Shown here one piece after another: positions 1 through 6,467 of a DNA stretch of 20,677 bases. A program made the position numbers and the translations under genes. Numbering within the stretch: position 1 is the first letter of the stretch; each line of letters begins with the position of its first letter. The notes beneath the pieces are model-generated. The model saw only the letters and a program-made list of their open reading frames with translations. It was not told the DNA's origin and did no database searches. This stretch comes from Leptolyngbya sp. SIO4C1. GTDB lineage: Bacteria; Cyanobacteriota; Cyanobacteriia; Phormidesmidales; Phormidesmidaceae. The stretch covers positions 1-20,677 of the forward strand of contig JAAHIA010000032.1 in NCBI GenBank assembly GCA_010671975.1. Reading direction: 5' to 3'.

Positions 1-99
1 CAGGATCTTAGGTGGAAATTTTTCTGCCTAAGATCCTGTTTTGGGCAGATAGGTGGAACTATGTCCACCTAAGATCCCCATACGGGTAAATAGGTGGAA
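1..99. repeat. Array of 41-bp spaced repeats with hairpins, upstream of the intI remnant
   Basis: TAGGTGGAA occurs at 9, 50 and 91, exactly 41 bp apart. CCTAAGATCC occurs at 27 and 68, also 41 bp apart. The units are therefore tandem, with two conserved blocks and variable filler. Each complete unit can fold. Bases 1-12 (CAGGATCTTAGG) pair perfectly with 27-38, and 50-57 (TAGGTGGA) pair perfectly with 64-71 around a 6-base loop. The array may continue to the left of the window. Its place just upstream of an integron integrase fits an attachment or integrase-binding region, but I see no GTTRRRY core. Iterons or a repeated operator are alternatives. Confidence 0.75.
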
Positions 100-180
100 T
101 GGTTCAGTATAATCATCCCTCCGATTCCAGGCTGGATTTGTTTAGAGTTTATTTATCATCTCTTTCTAGGCCGCCTACTC

Positions 181-930
181 ATGCCAGCAGCACCCCGTCC
201 GAAGAAACTGCTCGACCAGGTTAGGGACGCGGTTCGCTTAAAGCATTATTCCTACCGCACAGAGCAAACCTACGTGCAATGGATTCGTCGCTACATCCTG
301 TTTCATGACAAGCGTCATCCCCAGGAGATGGGTGTTCCTGAAATTGAAGCTTTTCTTACCCATCTGGCAGTACAAGAGCAGGTGGCGGCCTCCACCCAAA
401 ATCAGGCATTGAGTGCCCTGCTCTTCTTATATCGTCATGTTTTGCAGCTACCGCTGGATGAGCGGATTGATGCTATTCGAGCGAAGGCTTCCCGTAAGTT
501 GCCAACGGTTCTGACTCCGGAAGAAGTCCGGGCCGTGATCCAGCACATGTCAGGAGTCCATCGATTGATTGTGCAATTGCTTTATGGCAGCGGCTTGCGG
601 CTGCGGGAGGCGATGCAACTCCGCATTAAAGATTTGGATTTTCCCCAGTCTCAGATTGTTGTGCGAGATGCTAAGGGCCAAGAAAGCCGACTCACGATGT
701 TACCCAGCAGCGTACAGATGCCGCTTAAGGAACACCTACAGCAGGTCAAGCGCATGCATCAGCAAGATTTAAACCTGGGATATGGAGCGGTGACGTTGCC
801 TTTTGCATTAGCTCGCAAATATCCGAATGCCAATCGCCAGTGGGTCTGGCAGTTTGTCTTTCCTGCCTCGACGCGATGTAAAGACCCTCGCAGTGGCGCG
901 ATTGTGCCGCATGTTTTGCCCGATTTCCCT
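181..930 (+). pseudogene. intI: Integron integrase, truncated at the C-terminus
   Basis: This is a tyrosine recombinase of the integron type, which would insert and excise attC gene cassettes. The ATG at 181 is preferred because the family-like sequence begins there (LLDQVRDAVRLKHYSYRTEQ at about residues 10-29). The extra residues from an ATG at 94 do not look like the family. The N-terminal SAM-like domain is intact and the catalytic Arg of box I is R140 in GSGLRLRE. The beta-hairpin Lys is probably K165 in DAKGQESR. The IntI-specific patch ALARKYPNA lies at about 209-217. Similarity stops near residue 243 of a usual ~320. The box II His-x-x-Arg, the second His and the Tyr nucleophile are missing. 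Beyond about 905-930 the frame runs antisense into another remnant. It cannot be an active recombinase. Confidence 0.85.
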
Positions 931-1315
931 TATCCAGCGCCTCCGAGATATTCGCCCCAATTAAATTTGCCGTCGCTGACTGCTGCTGCTGCTGCATCAA
1001 CTGCTCATAGCTGCCTGACTCCAGCTGACTCTGATGGCTGACCATGTCCGTCAAATTTTTCATCACGTCCTGGGTCACGTCCAGCGACTGGGCTTCCTGG
1101 GACTTATCGGCAATGGCACTCAACGCCTGCTTTGCAGCATCTATCTCCTGCTTCATCGCTGTCTGTCCTTCTGTTCCCAATACCGAAGTGGCCATACTGC
1201 GGGCACTTTCCCGATCCGAGGCATTCGCCAACGACTGCTGCAATACCACCGGGTTCGCGTTGAAATTATCCAGCCGTTGCGATTTCCCCGTCGCCTGCCC
1301 CGTCACGTCTCCCAT
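930..1315 (-). pseudogene. C-terminally truncated fragment, possibly a plasmid conjugation (TrbJ/VirB5-like) protein
   Basis: An open frame starts at the ATG at 1315. It encodes a Gln-, Ala- and Ser-rich helical protein with DVTQDVMKNL at about residues 79-88 and NISEALDKGNRA at about 122-133. From about position 930 the frame reads through the antisense of the integrase remnant, so the natural end is lost and only ~130 residues are original. The start overlaps the stop of an upstream minus-strand remnant as TGATG, which suggests an ancient translationally coupled pair. The composition recalls minor components of cyanobacterial plasmid type IV secretion loci, but that is an impression from memory and not a firm assignment. 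Confidence 0.45.
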
Positions 1316-1554
1316 CAGCTATCAGCAGCAGGCAAATCCAAGCGGATGTCACATAGATAGCCATCCGGCAAACTCCGCCACAGCCGGTAAAGCGTACGCA
1401 TCTCACCGTTCTGCAACTCCACCGTCAGCCGCTCTCGCGTCTCTATCTAATCGCCACTGAGCAACCGACTCATCGACAGTGGCTCCTGGCGCACAATCCG
1501 CCTGACCTTTGCCAGAGCCTGCCAACCACAGGTCGGAGCCAACGACTCACTTGC
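1315..1554 (-). pseudogene. Unrecognised gene remnant with an in-frame nonsense codon
   Basis: Read on the minus strand from 1554 to 1318, this frame gives a protein-like sequence containing CGWQALAKVRRIVRQEPLSM. It is interrupted by TAG at 1449-1447 and then continues with LTVELQNGEMRTLYRLWRSL to a TGA at 1317-1315. A single change of TGG to TAG would explain the stop. The terminal TGA overlaps the next ATG by one base (TGATG), as in coupled operon genes, which supports this frame being real. The upstream part is lost after a stop at 1557-1555. I do not recognise the family. Confidence 0.4.
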
Positions 1555-1650
1555 CTACACCTCCGTAATAATTGCTTCTGCATCTGCGGATAGCCCCTGC
1601 GATCGCACCAGCAAAATTTTAGTACACTGGAACTCACGAGGTGAGAGCCA

Positions 1651-1797
1651 ATGGTCAACGCAACCCCAGCCATAGCCACTGATACCTGGGTAGAAGCTAC
1701 CTGGGACGAATTTTTGACGCTGACAGACCATCCCGACCTGGAGAAAGCCGGTTTTCACTACGACCTCGGCTGGATGAGATCTGCATCACCGAGTTGA
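1651..1797 (+). pseudogene. N-terminal fragment of a Uma2-type (DUF820) protein
   Basis: A 48-codon frame begins at 1651 behind a good Shine-Dalgarno (GAGGTGAG, 1638-1645, five bases before the ATG). It has the usual beginning of cyanobacterial Uma2/DUF820 proteins: TWVEATWDEFLTL at about residues 12-24, then FHYDLGWMR at about 35-43. The intact family is about 180-200 residues with a PD-(D/E)XK nuclease-like fold. After residue 43 the similarity ends and a TGA follows at 1795. None of the catalytic core remains. These genes are highly copied in cyanobacterial genomes and often lie near transposases, as here. Confidence 0.65.
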
Positions 1798-1804
1798 GCC
1801 ATAA

Positions 1805-2040
1805 CCAAAGATCGAACGGCTTGTCAGCTATCTCTTGTCAGCTATCTGAGTCATAATCAAAGTCGCACTGACTATCGCTCCTATCGTGAACAGGGGCTGA
1901 TGATAGGCTCTGGCGTTGTCGATTCTAATCGGCGGATTGTGACTGTTCGATTCAAGCAATCGGGCATATTCTGGTCGAAATTTGGGGCGAGGGTGGGGCG
2001 GGCCGAAGCGCCCCGCGCAGAATACTCATCATTTGCCTGA
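1805..2040 (+). pseudogene. C-terminal remnant of an ISKra4-like transposase, frameshifted
   Basis: From 1843 to a TGA at 2038-2040 one frame encodes a typical C-terminal transposase block: YREQGLMIGSGVVDS, then RRIVTVRFKQSGIFWSK. The pattern G-x-x-IGSG-x-V-(E/D)-S followed by an R-x-K-x-SG-x-x-W stretch is characteristic of ISKra4-type DDE transposases. Upstream, KIERLVSYL (1808-1834) is in another frame because 14 bases are duplicated at 1820-1847. Deleting one copy joins the two parts into one frame. The usual Glu of the motif (VES) is Asp here. Nothing of the N-terminus remains and I found no terminal inverted repeats, so this is a dead scrap. Confidence 0.7.
1820..1847. repeat. 14-bp tandem duplication inside the transposase remnant
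   Basis: CTTGTCAGCTATCT occurs twice without a gap (1820-1833 and 1834-1847). Fourteen bases is not a multiple of three, so the duplication shifts the transposase frame and creates a TGA at once (SAI-stop). It is most simply a replication-slippage scar made after the element was already non-functional or as the inactivating event. Confidence 0.9.
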
Positions 2041-2063
2041 ATATTCGTCTTAACAATAAAAAA

Positions 2064-2606
2064 ATGCCCATCCGCATCTACGGTAACCGCTCCATCAAAA
2101 CTCTCCCTGGCCAAACCACGCGCCCTACCCCAGCCCGCGTCCGCGAAGCCCTCTTCAACATCTGGCAAGGCCGCATTGTTGACGCTCGCTGGCTCGACCT
2201 CTGTGCCGGCAGCGGCGCAATGGGGGCAGAAGCGCTCTGTCGCGGTGCGAGTAGCGCAGTTGGGATCGAGCAATCTAGCGCCGCCTGCCGCATCATTCGC
2301 CAAAACTGGCAAACCGTCGCCCAGCCAGAGCAGTCATTTGTAATACTCAAAGGCGACGTCGTAGCGCAGCTCAAGCGACTGCAAGGCCAGCAGTTCAACC
2401 TTGCCTATTTCGACCCACCCTACGCTAGCGGACTGTATCAGCCAGCGCTAGAGGCGCTAGTGGCCCTGCTGAGCCCCACAGCTGAAGTTGCCATAGAACA
2501 TGACCCGGCTTTGTGGCAGGCCACCGCACCTAAAGGTCTAGCAATCGTGCGCCAAAAACGCTACGGCAGCACGCATTTAGTATTTATGGCACCTGAACAA
2601 GGGTGA
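2064..2606 (+). CDS. rsmD: 16S rRNA (guanine(966)-N(2))-methyltransferase RsmD
   Basis: It methylates N2 of G966 in 16S rRNA using S-adenosylmethionine, a cytoplasmic step in 30S maturation. The 180-residue length is normal. RPTPARVREALFNIW (about residues 20-34) is the family's N-terminal signature. LDLCAGSGAMGAEAL (about 44-58) is the SAM-binding motif I, and DPPY at 117-120 is the N6/N2 amino-methyltransferase motif IV. The ATG at 2064 follows an A-rich leader with no visible Shine-Dalgarno. The gene begins only 23 bases after the transposase remnant, so the mobile debris has replaced or displaced its original upstream region. It seems intact. Confidence 0.93.
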   Translation: MPIRIYGNRSIKTLPGQTTRPTPARVREALFNIWQGRIVDARWLDLCAGSGAMGAEALCRGASSAVGIEQSSAACRIIRQNWQTVAQPEQSFVILKGDVVAQLKRLQGQQFNLAYFDPPYASGLYQPALEALVALLSPTAEVAIEHDPALWQATAPKGLAIVRQKRYGSTHLVFMAPEQG

Positions 2607-2657
2607 TCGACTGCGCTCAGCTCGTGCCGCCTATCACCGAGCTCCATACCTACGATA

Positions 2658-2704
2658 AGTATTTACTACTGCTCAATTCCCAATTTTGCGGCACAATAAA
2701 TACT
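2658..2704. promoter_or_regulatory. Inverted repeat upstream of flv3
   Basis: AGTATTTA (2658-2665) and TAAATACT (2697-2704) are perfect 8-bp inverted copies separated by 31 bases. They lie in the 171-base AT-rich gap between rsmD and flv3, 74-120 bases before the flv3 start. The spacing suits two operator half-sites or a weak stem. No regulator is identified, and I could not fix a -35/-10 pair with confidence. Confidence 0.35.
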
Positions 2705-2746
2705 AAAGAAACATAAATGTTGTTAAAGTCATTTTAAGCAAGGCGC

Positions 2747-2777
2747 ACATAGAGGAAGTACATAGAGGAAGTATCGG
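2747..2777 (+). promoter_or_regulatory. Duplicated Shine-Dalgarno before flv3
   Basis: ACATAGAGGAAGT is present twice in tandem (2747-2759 and 2760-2772). Each copy contains GAGGAAG, a good Shine-Dalgarno core. The second copy ends six bases before the ATG at 2778 and therefore sets the start. The first lies 13 bases further upstream and could act as a standby ribosome site. Confidence 0.8.
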
Positions 2778-4505
2778 ATGGTTGTAGCAGCTCCCAAAAC
2801 CGAAAATCGTTTGACCACTCAAATCGCTGCGATCGCAGCGGACACCACGACAATCCGCTCGCTTGATTGGGATCGCGATCGCTTTGATATTGAGTTTGGC
2901 TTGCAGAACGGCACGACCTATAACTCCTATTTGATTCGCGGTGAGAAGGTAGCGCTGGTCGATACCTCGCACGCTAAGTTTCGCCAGCTGTATCTCGATG
3001 CGCTGAGGGGTCTGATTGACCCGGCTGAGATCGACTACATCGTGATCAGCCACACCGAGCCGGACCATAGCGGTCTGGTCAAAGACGTGCTAGCACTAGC
3101 GCCGCAGGCAACGGTGGTTGGGGCTAAGGTGGCGCTTAACTTTCTAGAAGATTTGGTGCACCAGCCGTTTGAGCGACTGCAGGTGAAGAGCGGCGAAACG
3201 CTGGATCTCGGCAACGGTCACGTGCTGGAGTTCGTCAACGCGCCGAATCTGCACTGGCCCGACACCATTTTTACGTTCGACGCTAAGACCGGTATTCTCT
3301 ACACCTGCGATGCGTTTGGGGCGCACTTTTGCAAAGAAGATACCTTCGATGAAGATCTCGAAGCGCTCTCACCCGACTTTCGCTTTTACTACGAATGTCT
3401 GATGGCCCCGAATGCCCGCTCGGTGCTGTCGGCCATGAAGCGAATGGATAAGCTAGAGGGCATCAACACGATTGCCACGGGCCACGGGCCGCTGATTCAC
3501 CATCACCTAGAGGAGCTAACCGGCCGCTACCGCCGCTGGAGCAACGAAAAGAGCGAATCAGAAACGCTGGTCGCCGTATTTTACGTGTCTGACTATGGCT
3601 ATAGCGATCGCATCTCTCAGGCGGTTGCGCACGGCATCACCAAAACTGGCGTTGCAGTCGAGATGATCGACCTGCGCTCGGCCGATGCTCATGAAGTGAA
3701 CGAGCTAGTGGGGCGCGCCAAGGGTGTTTTGATTGGCATGCCGCCCTCGTCGGGGCGCGGCGCGAAAGAAACCCAGGCAGCGCTGAGCACCATTTTGGCT
3801 GCCGTCAGCGATAAGCAGATGTTTGGCCTGTTCGAGTCCTACGGCGGCGACGACGAGCCGATCGATACGCTGCAGACCAAGCTGCAAGATCTAGAGCTCA
3901 AGCCGGCCTTTGACCCAATTCGGATTAAAGATACGCCCTCAGAAGCTACCTATCAGCTCTGTGAAGAGACTGGCGTGGACGTGGGCCAAAGCCTAGCCCA
4001 GGCCAAGAAAATTAAAAAGCTCAAGTCGCTCGATGCCGACCTGCAAAAAGCGCTAGGCCGCATCAGCAGCGGACTCTATATTATCACTGCCCAAAAAGGC
4101 GAACTCAGCAGCGCCATGCTCGCCTCTTGGATTTCACAGGCCAGCTTCAAGCCGCTCGGCTTCACCGTGGCGGTTGCCAAAGACCGTGCAATCGAATCGC
4201 TGATGCAGGTAGGCGATACCTTTGTGCTCAATATTTTAGAAGAAGGCAATCACCTCGACCTGATGAAGCATTTCCTCAAGCGCTTTGCCCCCGGTGCCGA
4301 CCGCTTTGCCGGCGTCCGCACCCGCCCCGCTACCAACGGCTCGCCCATCCTCGCTGATGCGCTGGCCTACCTAGAGTGCAAGGTCACCAGCCGCATGGAG
4401 CTGAGCGATCACTGGCTGGTCTACTGCGCCGTTGACGATGGCAAAGTCTCAAAAGACGAAGCCCTGACGGCCGTACACCATCGGAAGGTAGGCAACTACT
4501 ACTAA
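2778..4505 (+). CDS. flv3: Flavodiiron protein Flv3 (diflavin flavoprotein, canonical iron site)
   Basis: Class C flavodiiron protein, which with Flv1 reduces O2 to water at the acceptor side of photosystem I using photosynthetic electrons. The 575 residues hold a metallo-beta-lactamase-like domain (about 25-265), a flavodoxin domain (about 266-430; FYVSDYGYSDRI is the FMN phosphate loop) and a C-terminal flavin reductase domain (about 435-575). The di-iron ligands are all canonical: H92, E94, D96 and H97 in SHTEPDH, H159, D178 and H236. That set marks the Flv3/Flv4 type. No sll0218-like gene lies between it and its partner, unlike flv4-flv2 operons, so Flv3 is preferred. The start is fixed by GAGGAAG six bases upstream. 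flv1 follows after 92 bases on the same strand, presumably as a partner gene. Confidence 0.88.
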   Translation: MVVAAPKTENRLTTQIAAIAADTTTIRSLDWDRDRFDIEFGLQNGTTYNSYLIRGEKVALVDTSHAKFRQLYLDALRGLIDPAEIDYIVISHTEPDHSGLVKDVLALAPQATVVGAKVALNFLEDLVHQPFERLQVKSGETLDLGNGHVLEFVNAPNLHWPDTIFTFDAKTGILYTCDAFGAHFCKEDTFDEDLEALSPDFRFYYECLMAPNARSVLSAMKRMDKLEGINTIATGHGPLIHHHLEELTGRYRRWSNEKSESETLVAVFYVSDYGYSDRISQAVAHGITKTGVAVEMIDLRSADAHEVNELVGRAKGVLIGMPPSSGRGAKETQAALSTILAAVSDKQMFGLFESYGGDDEPIDTLQTKLQDLELKPAFDPIRIKDTPSEATYQLCEETGVDVGQSLAQAKKIKKLKSLDADLQKALGRISSGLYIITAQKGELSSAMLASWISQASFKPLGFTVAVAKDRAIESLMQVGDTFVLNILEEGNHLDLMKHFLKRFAPGADRFAGVRTRPATNGSPILADALAYLECKVTSRMELSDHWLVYCAVDDGKVSKDEALTAVHHRKVGNYY

Positions 4506-4512
4506 AAGGATG

Positions 4513-4549
4513 AAGGCGAAAGAGTAGGTTCAATGCTGTCTTTCGCCTT
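4513..4549 (+). promoter_or_regulatory. 10-bp stem-loop between flv3 and flv1
   Basis: AAGGCGAAAG (4513-4522) pairs perfectly with CTTTCGCCTT (4540-4549) around a 17-base loop, seven bases after the flv3 stop. No T run follows, so it does not look like a normal intrinsic terminator. It could stabilise the flv3 3' end, mark a processing site, or attenuate read-through so that Flv3 exceeds Flv1. Confidence 0.55.
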
Positions 4550-4597
4550 GCGTTCCCTATCTTCTGTTCTCCGTCTGCTCTCTTTCCCTGACTTCCC

Positions 4598-6316
4598 ATG
4601 ACTACCACGACTGCCAAAAAACGCGACGTCCAAATCCTCCCCATCGCTGCGGATACGCTGGTGCTGCGATCGCGCAGCTGGGAGCGACTGCGATTTGAGA
4701 TTGAGTATGCGCTAGAGAAGGGAACGACGGCGAACACCTATCTGGTACGCGGCGACAAGGTGGCGCTGATCGATCCGCCGGGCGGTTCGTTTACGGAGAT
4801 TTTTCTGACGGCGCTGCGCGAGCAGATTGACCCTAGCCAGATTGACTATGTGGTGCTGGGGCATACCAACCCCAACCGGATGGAGACGCTGCAGGCGCTG
4901 CTGGAGATCGCGCCGCAGGCGACGATTGTCTGCTCGAATCCGGGTGCGATCGCGCTGCAGGCGGCGGAGCCCAAGATTGAGCAGCCGACTCAGGTGATTA
5001 AGACAGTAGGCGATACGATTGAGCTGGGCCAGGGCCATCAGCTGACCTTTATCCCGACGCCGACGCCGCGCTGGCCGGATAGCCTCTGCTGCTATGACCC
5101 CTACACGCAGGTGCTCTATACCGACAAGTTTTTTGGCGCGCATGTCTGCGGCGACCTCACCTACGACCTAGAGTGGGAGGCGCTGCTAGAGGACCGGCGC
5201 TACTATTTTGACTGCCTGATGGCCCCGAATGCCAAGCAGGTGGAGACGGCCCTAGAGAAGCTGGCCGACTACCCGGCGCGCATTTACGGCGTCGGTCACG
5301 GCCCGATTGTCTACTATGGGCTGCATCAGCTGACGCAGCAGTATCAGCAGTGGAGCGCGCAGCAAAAGGCGCAGGAGCTGTCGGTGGTGCTAATCTACGC
5401 TTCGGCCTATGGCAACACGGCGACGATTGCGCAGGCGATCGCGCGCGGCGTCACCAAGGCGGGCGTGGCGGTTGAGTCAATCAACGCTGAGCAGACCGAC
5501 CCGGCTGACATCAAGGCCGCTGTTCAGAAAGGTGCGGGCTTTATTATGGGCTCGCCAACGCTGGGCGGCCACGCGCCGACGCAGATTCAAACGGCGCTGG
5601 GGATGGTGCTAGCAAACGCATCGAAGACAAAGCTAGCGGGCGTGTTCGGCTCCTACGGCTGGAGCGGCGAAGCGATTGACCTGCTGGAGAGCAAATTTCG
5701 CGATGCCGGCTACAGCTTTGGCTTTGAGCCAATTCGCGTCAAGTTCAAGCCAGACGACAAAACGCTGAAGTATTGCGAAGAAGCCGGCACCGACTTTGCC
5801 CAGGCACTGAAGAAAGCCAAGCGGGCCAAGGCCCCGCGCACCCCAGCGAGCAGCGTTGAAAAGGCAATCGGTCGCCTGGTTGGCTCGCTCTGCGTGGTGA
5901 CGGCCAAACAGGGTGGCGTAACGAGTGCGATGCTGGCCTCTTGGGTGGCGCAGGCGACCTTTAACCCGCCCGGCTTTACGGTGGCCGTGGCGAAAGACCG
6001 CGCAATCGAGACGCTGTTGTACCCTGACAGCGAGTTTGTGCTCAACATTCTGGCGCAGGGCAAGCATTTAGGCCCAATGAAGCATTTCCTCAAGCCGTTT
6101 GGCCCCGGTGAAGATCGCTTTGAGGGCATTGAGACCGAAGCCACTGAAGGCGGCTATATTCTGCAAGCTGCGATCGCCTATCTCAGCTGCCGAGTGCGGC
6201 ATCGGATGGACTGCGGCGATCACTGGGTGGTCTATGCCACGGTGGAAAGCGGAGAAGTCCTAGATGACAATGCCAAAACAGCCGTTCACCACCGTCAGAC
6301 CGGCACGCATTACTAA
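4598..6316 (+). CDS. flv1: Flavodiiron protein Flv1 (diflavin flavoprotein, non-canonical iron site)
   Basis: Paralogue and likely hetero-oligomer partner of the adjacent Flv3 in light-dependent O2 reduction. The same three domains run through 572 residues, with a flavodoxin loop at IYASAYGNTATI and a flavin reductase C-terminus ending VHHRQTGTHY. The di-iron ligand positions are altered: HTNPNR gives H89, N91, N93 and R94 in place of His-Glu-Asp-His. R158 replaces the third-site His, while D176 and H234 remain. This substitution is known for the Flv1/Flv2 class and suggests no ordinary Fe-Fe centre. No good Shine-Dalgarno precedes the ATG at 4598, so translation may depend on the upstream gene. 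It is more GC-rich in third positions than the island at the left. Confidence 0.88.
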   Translation: MTTTTAKKRDVQILPIAADTLVLRSRSWERLRFEIEYALEKGTTANTYLVRGDKVALIDPPGGSFTEIFLTALREQIDPSQIDYVVLGHTNPNRMETLQALLEIAPQATIVCSNPGAIALQAAEPKIEQPTQVIKTVGDTIELGQGHQLTFIPTPTPRWPDSLCCYDPYTQVLYTDKFFGAHVCGDLTYDLEWEALLEDRRYYFDCLMAPNAKQVETALEKLADYPARIYGVGHGPIVYYGLHQLTQQYQQWSAQQKAQELSVVLIYASAYGNTATIAQAIARGVTKAGVAVESINAEQTDPADIKAAVQKGAGFIMGSPTLGGHAPTQIQTALGMVLANASKTKLAGVFGSYGWSGEAIDLLESKFRDAGYSFGFEPIRVKFKPDDKTLKYCEEAGTDFAQALKKAKRAKAPRTPASSVEKAIGRLVGSLCVVTAKQGGVTSAMLASWVAQATFNPPGFTVAVAKDRAIETLLYPDSEFVLNILAQGKHLGPMKHFLKPFGPGEDRFEGIETEATEGGYILQAAIAYLSCRVRHRMDCGDHWVVYATVESGEVLDDNAKTAVHHRQTGTHY

Positions 6317-6393
6317 CATCAATAACTGGCCTAGATAACACTTTTGCTTAGCGGCTGAAACAGGCGCAGCTCACGGGTAGCGCTTAGTTGAAT

Positions 6394-6407
6394 TCTCTAG
6401 CTAGAGA
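6394..6407. promoter_or_regulatory. Perfect 14-bp palindrome before menF
   Basis: TCTCTAGCTAGAGA is a gap-free perfect palindrome in the 151-base gap between flv1 and menF, 61-74 bases before the menF start. Its position and symmetry suit a dimeric repressor operator. No matching copy was noticed elsewhere in the window, and the binding protein is unknown. Confidence 0.4.
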
Positions 6408-6411
6408 CCGG

Positions 6412-6440
6412 CGAAATATGTTACCTGTAGGGATATTTCG
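6412..6440 (+). terminator. Stem-loop after flv1, possible terminator
   Basis: CGAAATAT (6412-6419) pairs perfectly with ATATTTCG (6433-6440), loop 13 bases. A run of seven T occurs at 6456-6462, fifteen bases after the stem, which is further than usual. It may end flv1 transcription or belong to the menF leader. The AT-rich stem makes this weak. Confidence 0.3.
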
Positions 6441-6467
6441 TCGATAATAAGTCTATTTTTTTGCTCT

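Noticed and set aside
1..100. CRISPR array
   Set aside because: The conserved blocks are short and separated inside a 41-bp unit with no spacer pattern, and there are no cas genes.
1..100. A true attC or attI site
   Set aside because: No GTTRRRY or RYYYAAC core is present; the arms end in C/G instead of G/C.
94..180. A longer integrase start at 94
   Set aside because: The 29 extra residues are unlike the family, and similarity to integron integrases starts just after the ATG at 181.
4712..5143. Antisense open frames over flv1 and menD
   Set aside because: They are Arg-rich shadows of GC-rich genes with clear family matches on the other strand.
2778..6316. flv4-flv2 operon
   Set aside because: No sll0218-like gene lies between the two, and no such small membrane protein frame was seen; the Flv3/Flv1 reading is simpler.
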